A stretch of 64,000 bases of DNA from Paraglaciecola arctica BSs20135 (GTDB lineage: Bacteria > Pseudomonadota > Gammaproteobacteria > Enterobacterales > Alteromonadaceae), in NCBI RefSeq assembly GCF_000314995.1, contig NZ_BAEO01000034.1:1-64000 (forward strand). Direction: 5' to 3'. Within the stretch, counting starts at the first letter, position 1. Each line of letters starts with the position of its first letter. The position numbers and the translations under genes were made by a program. The notes under the pieces are model-generated. The model was not told where the DNA came from. It ran no database searches and worked only from the letters and a program-made list of their open reading frames with translations. Below, in pieces: positions 9,133 to 18,476 of this stretch.

Positions 9133-12100
9133 ATGCTCAAAGGTAAAATTTGTCAGCCTTTCATTCGAACCGTCGTTTTAACTCTATTATTTGGCTGCTT
9201 TTTTCAAGCTTGTTCGCCCTATCAACAAAACCATAATGATTCGACCGAATCGACTGCAATTACAGAGGAATTATCGGTAAAAGCGATGCGCTCTACTTTA
9301 GATGGAGAAAGTAGAATTATTAGTCTTAGGCTTGGTAATGATATTACTGCCGCTTACGACACTAAACGCTCTGTACTCTTTAAATTGTGGCGAGGGGATT
9401 TAGATTATTCAAGTGCCGTGTTTAATCAAAAACATGGCCCTCAGCCAACCTCTACTGGCCAAGCTTACGTGCTCAATGGTCAATCAAAATGGTCGGTTGA
9501 TGGTGGTGATGTGTCTTATTTTGGGCATCAAATTTACGATGGCAAGGTAACCTTATTATACCGTGCTAAAGGCATACAAAATGGAGTTCAATGGCAAGCC
9601 GATATACAAGAAACACCTATAGCCAATATGTCAAAGTCAGACCTTATATTTTATCGACAATTTAATGTTGAAGGTTTACCGGCAAACATAGACTTAACCT
9701 TAGATACCTTAACGCCTTCCATTACTAACAAAACTTCGGGCGCTGCCATCTTTGATGAAATGACAACAACATTGTTTTTGGCAAATGGAGAGTCATCTTT
9801 TAGTCAGGAATATAGTGGGATTGTGCAACCCAAGGTACAACAGGAAGTAGCAGTCGAGCTAGAACACCCTGGTTTGTTATTGATTAAAAACAGCGATTGC
9901 GCAGGCTGCCATAATGCAGAAGTGAAGACAGTAGGACCCTCGTATCTAGCTATCGCAAATCGATACGCCTTTTTGAGTGGTGCTAGACAGATGTTGAGCC
10001 AAAAAATCATTCAAGGCGGTACAGGAAGTTGGGGGGAAATACCTATGACCCCTCATTCACAATTAAGTGAAGCAGATACTAACGTTATGCTTGATTATAT
10101 TTTTAGCTTGAAAAAATCTGAAAATACAACTGCTGATGCTACTGATATTTTACTTGGTCTGCCTGCGGTGCCAGTGGAGTTAAACAATACAACGCCTAAA
10201 TTTGAGGAAGGCATGTCAGGTGCTTATTTTTATCAACATAACTTGGTTGATAACACCGCTGATATTGAAAAAACACGTAAAAGTGCACCTTCTCTAGGTG
10301 GTTTTGCTCCGCAGATACATCTTCCCCGCGAAGAAGATTTTCGGCCTCCTAATCAAAACTTCATGTATCAAATTAAAACACATTTGAACCTAAAAGAGAG
10401 TGTGCATACACGACTAAGATTGGTGTCAGATGATGGTTCATATCTGTTTTTAAACGGCGAGCGAATTATTGATAATTGGGGCGCTCACGGTCCAATTGCT
10501 ATAGACGCTGAAGTGCAGCTTGAGCCAGGGTTACATAGTCTTGAGATTTTTTACTATCAAGATGGTGGTGGCGCGTCTCTTTCGTTGCAATGGTTAGATC
10601 CAGTTTCACAAACCTATGAACTTATTCCTGCTGGCATATTGCAAGTACAGCAACAAGATCTGCGGGAAGTGGTGGCAGTATCAACAGACCCCAACTTAAT
10701 CAAAAGTATAGCTGGTGATAAAATGGAAGTGGCGGGTGTACACCCTTCATTTGATCTTAGCCAAGCTAGGCCAGAAGTTTTTAAACCTATGGTGGGTGGT
10801 ATTGATTTTCTTGACGACGGTCGCATGGTGGTGTCGACTTGGGATCCTGAAGGTTCTGTTTATTTAGTGGAAAATTTCCATGCTGCGCCAGATGACATAA
10901 AAGTAAAACGTATAGCCATAGGTTTGGCCGAACCCTTAGGGTTAAAGGTAGTCGATGGAGAGATCTACGTATTACAAAAACAAGAACTGACGCGTTTAGT
11001 CGATACCAATGGTGATGATATAATTGACCGCTACGAGTTGGTTTCCAATAATTGGTCTGTTACCACAAATTTCCATGAGTTTGCATTCGGTTTAGAATAT
11101 CAAGACGGCTACTTTTATGCGGCCTTCGCTACCGCGATTTTACCCGGTGGTGCCAGCGCAAGCCCACAAGCATCGAGCCGTGGTAAAGCAGTCAAAATAT
11201 CCAAAAATAGCGGCCAAGTGGAATTTATTGCCCATGGTTTACGCACCCCTAATAGTATTGGTCGTGGCATCGATAATCTGTTGTTTATTGCCGACAACCA
11301 AGGTGATTGGCTGCCTGCTTGCAAGATTGTAGAGCTGACACAAGATGCTTGGTATGGCTCGCGCTCGGTAGATTTTGCGGGCACCGCAAATCTAGAAGAA
11401 ACGCTGCCAGTTGTATGGTTACCTCAAGGCGAAATTGGTAACTCAGCCAGTCAGCCAGCACCTTTAAATGTTGGCCCATATCAAAACCAGATGATCCATG
11501 GTGATGTGACGCACGGCGGTATAAAACGCGTATTTGCAGAGCGGGTGAATGGCCGTTTGCAAGGTGTGGTGTTTCGTTTTAGTCAGGGTTTAGAAGCGGG
11601 CGTTAATCGATTGAAATGGGCGCCAGATGGCAGCCTTATTGTCGGGGGCGTTGGTAACCCAGGTAATTGGTCACAATCAGGTAAAAAGTGGTATGGACTT
11701 CAAAACCTTAAATATAATCAGCAAAGTACCTTTGAAATGTTGAGTGTTAGCGCCCGCAGCGACGGATTTGAAATTACCTTTACTGAAGCCATAAAAGAAG
11801 GGCGTAATATTCAAGCCAGTGATTTTGAAATACAACAATATTATTTCGAACCTACTGCCGAATATGGCGGGCCCAAAAAAGGCCTTGAGGATCTTAATAT
11901 TCAAGACATCTCCGTTTCAGCAGACCGCACAAAAGTACAAATAAAACTTGCTGGTTTAAAAGAAAAACATCTGGTGTATTTTAGAATTAACCGCGCTTTT
12001 GAAAGCCAAAACGATCATGAATTATGGACCACAGAAGCTTGGTATACCTTAAATGCCATTCCCTCGGGCAAACCACTCATTTTGAATAAGAACTACTCGG

Positions 12101-12771
12101 TTGCAAATAATACTCTCACAGAAAATGAAAAAGCCGCTGGTTGGGAATTACTGTTTGATGGCAATACCCTAGGGCATTTCAGAAACTATAACAGCGAAGC
12201 TATTGGCAGCCGCTGGCGAGTGGAAAATGGTACTTTGCACTTCGCAGGTAGGGCAGCAGACGAAAGCAACTGGCAGGCCAAAGAGGGCGGTGACATAGTT
12301 ATTACATCCAAGCCACTAGAAAATTACGAGCTAAACCTAGAATGGAAAATTCAGCATGGTGGCAATAGTGGCATCATCTACAACGTAAAAGAGCGCGCTG
12401 ATCTCGAGTTTCCTTTTCTTTCAGGACCCGAAATGCAAATACTCGATAATCCTCACCATTCAGACGGCCAAATTGTAAAACATCGAGCAGGTGATAACTA
12501 TGATCTAATTGAAAGTCGCGTTGTCAGTGTTTTACCTGCAGGTTATTGGAACCAAGTGCGGCTAATAGTCAAAAAAGGGCATGTTGAACATTGGTTGAAT
12601 GGCTATAAAGTGGTAGATGTGAAAATGCATACGCCCGAATGGAATGCGCTGATCGCACAAAGTAAATTTAAAGATTGGGAACACTTTGCAAAAACACCAG
12701 GTGGGCATATTGTTTTGCAAGATCATGGCGATGAAGTGTGGTTTAGAAATGTTAAGATAAAAGAACTTTAA
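9133..12771 (+). CDS. Multidomain lipoprotein: cytochrome c + PA14 + beta-propeller + DUF1080
   Basis: This 1212-aa protein has an AAGGA ribosome site and a lipoprotein-type signal (candidate lipid Cys22 or Cys27). A beta-rich region comes first. A class I cytochrome c domain follows, with the heme site CAGCH at residues 256-260 and a distal Met in GEIPMTP about 50 residues later. Next is a PA14 carbohydrate-binding fold (about 360-500, DDGSYLFLNGERIID), then a propeller like sorbosone/glucose dehydrogenases or PVC 'membrane-bound dehydrogenase' proteins (about 530-870). A C-terminal DUF1080 jelly roll (about 1005-1212, ELLFDGNTL, GNSGIIYNV) closes it. DUF1080 members have been linked to 3-keto-glycoside cleavage, so an oxidise-then-cleave surface reaction that passes electrons to heme is plausible but inferred. 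It lies behind the fucose-type transport genes. Confidence 0.82.
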   Translation: MLKGKICQPFIRTVVLTLLFGCFFQACSPYQQNHNDSTESTAITEELSVKAMRSTLDGESRIISLRLGNDITAAYDTKRSVLFKLWRGDLDYSSAVFNQKHGPQPTSTGQAYVLNGQSKWSVDGGDVSYFGHQIYDGKVTLLYRAKGIQNGVQWQADIQETPIANMSKSDLIFYRQFNVEGLPANIDLTLDTLTPSITNKTSGAAIFDEMTTTLFLANGESSFSQEYSGIVQPKVQQEVAVELEHPGLLLIKNSDCAGCHNAEVKTVGPSYLAIANRYAFLSGARQMLSQKIIQGGTGSWGEIPMTPHSQLSEADTNVMLDYIFSLKKSENTTADATDILLGLPAVPVELNNTTPKFEEGMSGAYFYQHNLVDNTADIEKTRKSAPSLGGFAPQIHLPREEDFRPPNQNFMYQIKTHLNLKESVHTRLRLVSDDGSYLFLNGERIIDNWGAHGPIAIDAEVQLEPGLHSLEIFYYQDGGGASLSLQWLDPVSQTYELIPAGILQVQQQDLREVVAVSTDPNLIKSIAGDKMEVAGVHPSFDLSQARPEVFKPMVGGIDFLDDGRMVVSTWDPEGSVYLVENFHAAPDDIKVKRIAIGLAEPLGLKVVDGEIYVLQKQELTRLVDTNGDDIIDRYELVSNNWSVTTNFHEFAFGLEYQDGYFYAAFATAILPGGASASPQASSRGKAVKISKNSGQVEFIAHGLRTPNSIGRGIDNLLFIADNQGDWLPACKIVELTQDAWYGSRSVDFAGTANLEETLPVVWLPQGEIGNSASQPAPLNVGPYQNQMIHGDVTHGGIKRVFAERVNGRLQGVVFRFSQGLEAGVNRLKWAPDGSLIVGGVGNPGNWSQSGKKWYGLQNLKYNQQSTFEMLSVSARSDGFEITFTEAIKEGRNIQASDFEIQQYYFEPTAEYGGPKKGLEDLNIQDISVSADRTKVQIKLAGLKEKHLVYFRINRAFESQNDHELWTTEAWYTLNAIPSGKPLILNKNYSVANNTLTENEKAAGWELLFDGNTLGHFRNYNSEAIGSRWRVENGTLHFAGRAADESNWQAKEGGDIVITSKPLENYELNLEWKIQHGGNSGIIYNVKERADLEFPFLSGPEMQILDNPHHSDGQIVKHRAGDNYDLIESRVVSVLPAGYWNQVRLIVKKGHVEHWLNGYKVVDVKMHTPEWNALIAQSKFKDWEHFAKTPGGHIVLQDHGDEVWFRNVKIKEL

Positions 12772-12783
12772 CTTTTCCGTGAC

Positions 12784-12827
12784 TAGCACTACTTCAATGT
12801 TTGATTAGTTATCCTGAAATAGTGCTA
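12784..12827. repeat. Inverted repeat in the gap before the ATP-grasp gene
   Basis: TAGCACTA (12784-12791) and TAGTGCTA (12820-12827) form an 8-bp inverted repeat with a 28-nt spacer, just after the DUF1080 gene stop. It could be a weak terminator stem or a regulator site. There is no T-tract. The rest of the 182-bp gap is AT-rich and shows nothing else convincing. Confidence 0.3.
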
Positions 12828-12953
12828 TTATCCCTTGCAAATATGTACTTGGTTGAACTGACATTTTGTTTGTCGTTTAGCGATTTAAATCCATTTTATT
12901 GAGTTAATTTCATAAGGTCGGCTTTTTGCCACTAAATCACATGGTTATATGAA

Positions 12954-13958
12954 GTGAATATTGAAGTAATAACAACGAGTGACAAGACTTTTAGAAAAAC
13001 TGGGTTTGGTAGTCTTTCATCATGTAATGACGTTGTAGAATCTATTCAACGAGCGGGTAATGCAGCGCGATTAACTGTATGTGCGTCTTTAGATGATCTA
13101 CAAGCAGTAGTAGCTAGAAAGCCAGATTTAGTCGTTTTAGCAGAAAAATTCATGGTCATCGAAGATGCGGAAAACTTGTGGTTTTCTGAATATTTTTCGA
13201 AAAACAAAATCACTTTTTCAGGCTCTGATCGTGAAACTCTCAAGTTTGACTCAGACAAAGCCTCCGCCAAAATTCACTTGGCAAACATGAGAATTAAAAC
13301 TGCTCGTCATTTCACTGCGCTCCCAAAGCAGTTTTTGTCTCAGAAATCACTTCCACTGGCTTTTCCTTTGTTTATCAAATCTATTGATGCCACTAATGGT
13401 AATGGCATTGATGAGTTGTCTTATGTGAATAACTTTGCTGAATTTGAAGCTAAGGTGCTTTCAATTTACACCGAGTTTGAACAGCCGGCTTTGGTAGAAG
13501 AGTATTTACCAGGGCGAGATTTCACAGTGGCAATTATTTGTAATAGCAGTGGTGGAATGACAGTGTCTTCAATTGAAATTTTGAGACCTGAAGACCAGCA
13601 ACAAAACACTGAGTGTTGTATGCAAGTAGGCGTTTATGATGACAGCCATAAAGTTAATGAACTCGCAAAGGCTGCTTTCTTAGGGTTAGGATTGAGAGAT
13701 TTTGCGCTAATTGACGTGCGCATGAATAAATATGGTCAATGCTTTTTTATGGGCGCTAATCTTGTACCTAATATGGCAACTGGAACCAGTTATTTCTTAC
13801 GCGCTTGTGAGATAGCAAATCAACTGTCTTACGACCAAGTTATTTGTTTATTATTAGAAGAATTTTCGAGTCGATCTAGAGGGGAAAAAATTCACTATCA
13901 GGTGCTTAAACAGCGGAACCTTCATTGGCCGCGAGCCTCAGTTAAAATAGGTTTTTGA
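12954..13958 (+). CDS. ATP-grasp protein related to D-Ala-D-Ala ligase, with altered metal site
   Basis: This 334-aa protein starts at a GTG; no in-frame ATG lies nearby upstream. It has the order of a D-alanine-D-alanine ligase: a Rossmann-like N-domain, a substrate loop (FSGSDRETLKFDSDK), the ATP-grasp hinge (FPLFIKS, then LVEEYLPGRDFTVAI), and a C-terminal DVRMNKYGQCFFMGANLVP segment. In authentic ligases that last stretch reads E-x-N, where both residues bind magnesium. Here the Glu is replaced by Gly (GAN), and the NTxPGxT loop is also degenerate. It may be a ligase for another substrate or have lost activity. It sits 49 nt upstream of a Gld-type ABC exporter on the same strand, possibly co-transcribed. 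Confidence 0.65.
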   Translation: MNIEVITTSDKTFRKTGFGSLSSCNDVVESIQRAGNAARLTVCASLDDLQAVVARKPDLVVLAEKFMVIEDAENLWFSEYFSKNKITFSGSDRETLKFDSDKASAKIHLANMRIKTARHFTALPKQFLSQKSLPLAFPLFIKSIDATNGNGIDELSYVNNFAEFEAKVLSIYTEFEQPALVEEYLPGRDFTVAIICNSSGGMTVSSIEILRPEDQQQNTECCMQVGVYDDSHKVNELAKAAFLGLGLRDFALIDVRMNKYGQCFFMGANLVPNMATGTSYFLRACEIANQLSYDQVICLLLEEFSSRSRGEKIHYQVLKQRNLHWPRASVKIGF

Positions 13959-14007
13959 TGGGAAATATCGAGATTAATCTCGTATGTATTTGGGTGGCGC
14001 AGGTTGA

Positions 14008-14775
14008 ATGTTGATTGTTAAGAATGTGAGTAAAAATTTTGGTTCATTTCAAGCCTTGGACAAAGTTTCTTTTGAAATGGATCAAGGCGATATTGTTGGT
14101 TTATTAGGTAAAAATGGCGCAGGTAAAACCACCTTGATGCGTATTTTGACCTCTTTTATTGCAGCATCTTCTGGCTCGGTCAGCATAGAGGGGGATGATA
14201 TTATTAAACATTCGTTGAAGATCCGCCAAAAAATAGGATATCTACCAGAAAAACCCCCGCTCTATGGTGATATGACAGTGCAATATTACCTAAAGTTTGC
14301 GGCTGAAATCAAAGGTGTGCCAAAAAATAAGCGCCTATCTCAGCTAGCTAAAGTACTCGAAGAATGTGACTTGGAACAGGTTAAACAAAAAACCATTGCT
14401 ACCTTATCTAAAGGTTATAAACAACGTGTTGGCATTGCCCAAGCTATCATTCACGAACCTAAGTTACTTATTTTAGATGAACCCACAAGTGGGCTTGACC
14501 CCATGCAAATTCAACAAGTATTGGCCTTGATCAAAAACCAACGAGATCAAAGAACGGTATTGTTAAGCACCCACACCCTTACTGAAATAGAGCAAGTTGC
14601 TCAGCGGGTAATTATGATTAAATCAGGGCGAATAGTGCTGGATGACTCTTTAGATAGGTTATTAAAAAATGCAGATGTCAGTACTTCACAGCCTTTAACC
14701 TTAGAGCAAGTTTTCATCAATCATCATCAAGCGCAAGCTCCAGCAGAAAAAGCGTTACAGGTGTCAGATGAGTAA
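14008..14775 (+). CDS. ABC exporter ATP-binding protein, GldA-like
   Basis: This 255-aa cytoplasmic ATPase has a full set of ABC motifs: Walker A GKNGAGKTT (residues 34-42), Q-loop region YLPEKPPLYGDMTV, signature LSKGYKQRVG, Walker B LLILDEPTSGLDP and the H-loop STHTLTE. It fits the CcmA/GldA class that drives multi-component exporters. The next two genes overlap it and encode a permease and an auxiliary protein like GldF and GldG. Gliding-motility names are historical. Such sets are widespread in proteobacteria that do not glide, and the cargo is unknown. Confidence 0.9.
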   Translation: MLIVKNVSKNFGSFQALDKVSFEMDQGDIVGLLGKNGAGKTTLMRILTSFIAASSGSVSIEGDDIIKHSLKIRQKIGYLPEKPPLYGDMTVQYYLKFAAEIKGVPKNKRLSQLAKVLEECDLEQVKQKTIATLSKGYKQRVGIAQAIIHEPKLLILDEPTSGLDPMQIQQVLALIKNQRDQRTVLLSTHTLTEIEQVAQRVIMIKSGRIVLDDSLDRLLKNADVSTSQPLTLEQVFINHHQAQAPAEKALQVSDE

Positions 14776-15478
14776 AATTTTTGCTTTAACAAAAAAAGAA
14801 TTACATAGCTATTTTAGTTCGCCTATTGCCTACATTATTTTAATTGTGATGTTGTCGTTGTTTAACGTTTTCTTTTTTCTGATCATAGATCAAAACGCTG
14901 AAGTGTCATTAAGGGATGTTTTTCAGCTAATGGAATTTATGTTGGTGTTTCTTATCCCATTATTAACTATGCGTTTGTTTTCTGAAGAAAAATCAAATGG
15001 CACTATGGAATTTTTGCAGACTGCACCTCTAACTCACACTATGATAGTGTTGGGCAAATATTTGAGCATGCTGATTTTCTACACTTTGTTGATTGGCCTG
15101 ACACTTACTTATTACTTTATTGTTGAATATTTTGGTGAGCCTGACCCATTTAGCATGTTTTCCGGATATCTAGGGATTTGGTTAGAAGGTGCATTTTTTA
15201 TTGCCGTTGGGTTACTCGCATCGTCTTGGACATCTAACCAAATAATTGCCGCTATGGTGTCTTATCTAATTTTGTTTTCACTGTATTTTTCCACCAGTTT
15301 TACTCAGTATGTGGGAGGCTCTGCCGAGCATTTCCTTATCCAGTTAAGTACTCATACACACTTAGAAAACTTCGCCATAGGCATTATTACCCCCAGTGAT
15401 CTGGTTTATTATTTGGCGGGAATTGTAATCTGTTTGGTGTTAACACGACTGAGTATTGATAATAGGTTGTGGCATTAA
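14768..15478 (+). CDS. ABC exporter permease, GldF/ABC-2 like
   Basis: This 236-aa inner-membrane protein has about six hydrophobic helices and the ABC-2 pattern (KKELHSYFSSPIAYI at the N-terminus, then MRLFSEEKSNGTMEFLQTAPLT between helices 2 and 3). It overlaps the ATPase gene by eight bases, and its TAA overlaps the ATG of the next gene. It should form the channel through which the ATPase-driven substrate passes. Confidence 0.88.
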   Translation: MSKIFALTKKELHSYFSSPIAYIILIVMLSLFNVFFFLIIDQNAEVSLRDVFQLMEFMLVFLIPLLTMRLFSEEKSNGTMEFLQTAPLTHTMIVLGKYLSMLIFYTLLIGLTLTYYFIVEYFGEPDPFSMFSGYLGIWLEGAFFIAVGLLASSWTSNQIIAAMVSYLILFSLYFSTSFTQYVGGSAEHFLIQLSTHTHLENFAIGIITPSDLVYYLAGIVICLVLTRLSIDNRLWH

Positions 15479-17097
15479 TGAAACATTTTCTTTTGCCGTT
15501 GTGCTGGGGTATTGCACTTTTAAGCCTTACCTTAGGTTTATCGCTTTTTTATATCGAACAACAGTTTAGTTATTTGGCAAGTGTTCTTGTAGTTATTGGT
15601 GGCATTGCTTTTATTGTACTGCTGAGTTTGATTATTAAGCATAATTTTAGTCAAAGTAAATCTATTGGTTTAGTCAGTTTTTTTAGTCTTAAACGCTGGA
15701 AGAAGTTGGCTATCGTTTTTAGCATAGTTATTGGCAGTATTGCTTTTATTGGCGCAAGTCATTATTTAGCCAATCAATCGAGCATAAGATGGGATGTCAC
15801 TCAAGATAAGCAACATACCTTATCTAACAATACCATCCAATACGTTCGCACTTTGACCTCAGAGGTGCAGTTAACTGCCTTTCATGTAGGAATGCCACCT
15901 AAATACCTGCAAGACATATTTAATGAGTATGAAAGAGTGTCGGGGGGCGTGATTAAAACCGAAATTGTCGACCCTATTGAACAAATTGCCTACGCCGCAA
16001 AATTTGGCAATGCAATCAATGCAGATGAGCGAAAAGTGATAGTTCAATCTGGCGATAACCGAAAAGACGTTGATTTTAGCCTCAAAGCTTTGTCTGAAGA
16101 TAAGCTGACTAATGCTATCGCCAGTGTTAGCCGGGCTTCTCGAACGGTTTATTTTCTTACTGGACACGGTGAGTATTCGACTACAAATGATGAATACCTT
16201 GGTTTATCAAAATTTAAACAGTTGTTAGCCGACAACAACATTATCAGTAAAAACTTGATGTTGGGTATTAGCCAGTCTATCCCAGATGATTGTGATGTAC
16301 TGATTATCGCTGGCCCTAAAAATGCCTTAACCCAAAATGAAGAAGAGCTAATCGTTGATTATTTAACAACAGGTGGAGATGCGTTATTTCTAATAGAACA
16401 CACCTTAGTCACCACTCCAGACAAACCCTTAAGCGCTGAACAATTGCAAAATAACCCAAGTTTAAATAGCATTCTTAATCAATGGGGCCTTGATGTTCAA
16501 TCCGACATAGTGGTGGATTTAACTAATCATGTTGGTGATGATGTTGGTAGCCCAGCGACTAAAAATTATCAACTTCACAAAGCGCTAACTGCAGGTTTAG
16601 ATTACACCTTTTACGTGCGTCCTCGGTCTATTCGTGTTTTACCCCAGCGTCGCCCCAGCATAAAACATGCAATTATTGCCTCCACCGCATCGGCTGAAAA
16701 TAGCTGGGCTGAAACCAACCGAACCTTAGATATTCAATTTGATCCGAATACCGATACTGCTGGTCCAGTGCCATTTTCTTACGTCGTTATTGATGAAAGA
16801 AACACTGCAGATCCCCAAGAGAATAAATCCTCAGATACGCGACTAATAGTGTTCACCGACGCCGACTTTTTAACTAACGTTTATATCAATCAATACAGCA
16901 ACGCTCAAATGGGACTTAACTTAGTTAACTGGTTGGCAGAGTTAGATTATAAAACCTTTGTTAGTGCAAAAGAGATAAAAGTGGAACGCTTAGATTTAAC
17001 CAGCAAACAGAAACGCCAAGTGATAGTTATACTGTTTTTATTGCCATTTTTCTTTGTAATTGCGGGAGCTGTGGTGTGGTTGAGAAGGAAACGCTAG
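15478..17097 (+). CDS. ABC exporter auxiliary protein, GldG-like
   Basis: This 539-aa protein belongs to the GldG / 'ABC-type uncharacterized transport system' family. I chose the ATG at 15478, which overlaps the preceding stop as TAATG. A GTG three codons earlier is the alternative. Two or three N-terminal membrane helices lead into a large extracytoplasmic part with the family entry WDVTQDKQHTLS and a LTGHGEYS segment. Near residue 520 a last membrane helix ends in WLRRKR, a cytoplasmic anchor. It completes the ATPase-permease-auxiliary exporter operon. A hairpin follows. Confidence 0.85.
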   Translation: MKHFLLPLCWGIALLSLTLGLSLFYIEQQFSYLASVLVVIGGIAFIVLLSLIIKHNFSQSKSIGLVSFFSLKRWKKLAIVFSIVIGSIAFIGASHYLANQSSIRWDVTQDKQHTLSNNTIQYVRTLTSEVQLTAFHVGMPPKYLQDIFNEYERVSGGVIKTEIVDPIEQIAYAAKFGNAINADERKVIVQSGDNRKDVDFSLKALSEDKLTNAIASVSRASRTVYFLTGHGEYSTTNDEYLGLSKFKQLLADNNIISKNLMLGISQSIPDDCDVLIIAGPKNALTQNEEELIVDYLTTGGDALFLIEHTLVTTPDKPLSAEQLQNNPSLNSILNQWGLDVQSDIVVDLTNHVGDDVGSPATKNYQLHKALTAGLDYTFYVRPRSIRVLPQRRPSIKHAIIASTASAENSWAETNRTLDIQFDPNTDTAGPVPFSYVVIDERNTADPQENKSSDTRLIVFTDADFLTNVYINQYSNAQMGLNLVNWLAELDYKTFVSAKEIKVERLDLTSKQKRQVIVILFLLPFFFVIAGAVVWLRRKR

Positions 17098-17118
17098 TTA
17101 TACGGATTGGCATTAATA

Positions 17119-17146
17119 CTCCTTAGAATAAACAAAAACTAAGGAG
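17119..17146. terminator. Hairpin between convergent genes
   Basis: CTCCTTAG (17119-17126) and CTAAGGAG (17139-17146) form a perfect 8-bp stem around a 12-nt A-rich loop. It lies between the convergent GldG-like and SGNH genes. The flanking T-tracts are short, so it is a moderate candidate for a two-way terminator. Confidence 0.45.
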
Positions 17147-17182
17147 ATTATTTGCAATAGTGTGTCGCCTTATCTGCCTAGA

Positions 17183-18118
17183 TCATTTAGTTTGGCTTGA
17201 GGCGCAATGTTTTGGGTATACCGATTCAGCTAATATTAACGGTGCAGCCTTTACCTTATCTTCACTTATTAGCTGTTCAAACGCAGCTTGCTGTAGCATC
17301 TTTACTTGATGTCGTGACATGCCAAGCTCGTACCCTGAACATTCATTTTGGCCAAGTGAACGGGGATCTAAACCAGTCAAATTACCAAACACCACTAAAG
17401 CGTGCAGATAATATCCATAACTGCTGGCATGGTAATAATCCCAAGTCCACAGGCTAATTTTTCCAAACTCGATACCATCGTATGGATTGGTGTCAGCAAT
17501 GCCTAATTCCATCGCATGGGTCCAGGCTTCTCCCACCGCATTTACGCCTTTAACTTGAGGGGCGGCTGCCGCTTTGTTATATCCTGCACGCACCTCTAGC
17601 GCCATTTTTTGAATCGGTGTACCTGACCAGTGACGGTCAGCCTGATATATCAAATCTGCTCGAGACCAGGTTGCGGTAAGAAACACTTCCACACTTGGGT
17701 TCACCCCCTGCAGGAAGTTTGACATTTTCGCTGTTGTTTCAACAAGCATCGCTGCATCACCTGGCTTGTTGCTATCCAAGGTACTATAGCCGTGCATAAC
17801 AACCTGATCCCATGGTTGGCTGCCAATTAGGTTCAACTTGTTTTCTAAGTGAAAATCCAGAGCGCTGCCACCTCGTGTTTCTATGTAAACATCGTAATTA
17901 AGATCCGCTTGTTCCGTGAAAGATTTAAAAAGTGCCGGTACTCCACCAATTCCTTCATTATTGAGATCGATAACTGAGTCTGCACGATAATGTTTGGTCG
18001 CAGAGCCATAGCCATAAGTAAAACTATTGCCAATAAATAACACACTTGTTGCTGCGCCTACAAAAGCATGATTGAGCACAAAAACAAGCACAGCGATTTT
18101 AGTTATGAATGGTTTCAT
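17183..18118 (-). CDS. Exported SGNH/GDSL-type hydrolase
   Basis: This 311-aa protein likely acts as a periplasmic or secreted esterase. The start at 18118 gives a proper signal peptide (MKPFITK, then a hydrophobic core, cleavage near FVGAA). The longer frame to 18214 adds 32 charged residues in front. Block I of the SGNH fold reads FIGNSFTYG with the nucleophile Ser. Block V is WDYYHAS, giving the D-x-x-H pair. It lies alone on the - strand, convergent with the exporter operon. Esterases of this fold can deacetylate glycans, but no substrate is visible. Confidence 0.75.
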   Translation of the reverse strand: MKPFITKIAVLVFVLNHAFVGAATSVLFIGNSFTYGYGSATKHYRADSVIDLNNEGIGGVPALFKSFTEQADLNYDVYIETRGGSALDFHLENKLNLIGSQPWDQVVMHGYSTLDSNKPGDAAMLVETTAKMSNFLQGVNPSVEVFLTATWSRADLIYQADRHWSGTPIQKMALEVRAGYNKAAAAPQVKGVNAVGEAWTHAMELGIADTNPYDGIEFGKISLWTWDYYHASSYGYYLHALVVFGNLTGLDPRSLGQNECSGYELGMSRHQVKMLQQAAFEQLISEDKVKAAPLILAESVYPKHCASSQTK

Positions 18119-18214
18119 TGTCAGGTCTCTGAATATTTTTATGGAATGAGAATAACGAGTAAAGCCAATTAACACAACGCGACCATTTATATTTTTGCTA
18201 ATAGTAGTCAGCAA

Positions 18215-18476
18215 TAATAGGAAGATAAGTGATAGATAAACCTAGGATTATCGCTGTTATTGCATTTTTGACTCAAGCCTAGGGGCATAGGCGTAAAGTC
18301 ATATGAATTAACCGGAAGAACCTGCTGCTTTAATAATCAATGAATCGGACTCTATAACCAACTTCTACAACCTCGTTACCTTTTTCTGGTTTATAGCTGA
18401 CCATATCTCAGGGTGATTTTAATCAATTTCCATTTGGGCGTATTATTCTTAAAGCGATTATAAAAGGAACCGTTCT
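18215..18476. other. Intergenic region upstream of the MaoC gene
   Basis: This 262-bp gap separates the divergent SGNH and MaoC genes and should carry promoters for both. Two CCTAGG palindromes (near 18241 and 18277) flank an AT-rich core. I see no further clear operator or ORF. A good AAAGGAA ribosome site precedes the MaoC ATG. Confidence 0.4.

Noticed and set aside
9133-12771. Calling this protein a PQQ-dependent dehydrogenase
   Set aside because: The propeller is only loosely like soluble dehydrogenases and no PQQ-binding residues could be identified, so I left the function open.
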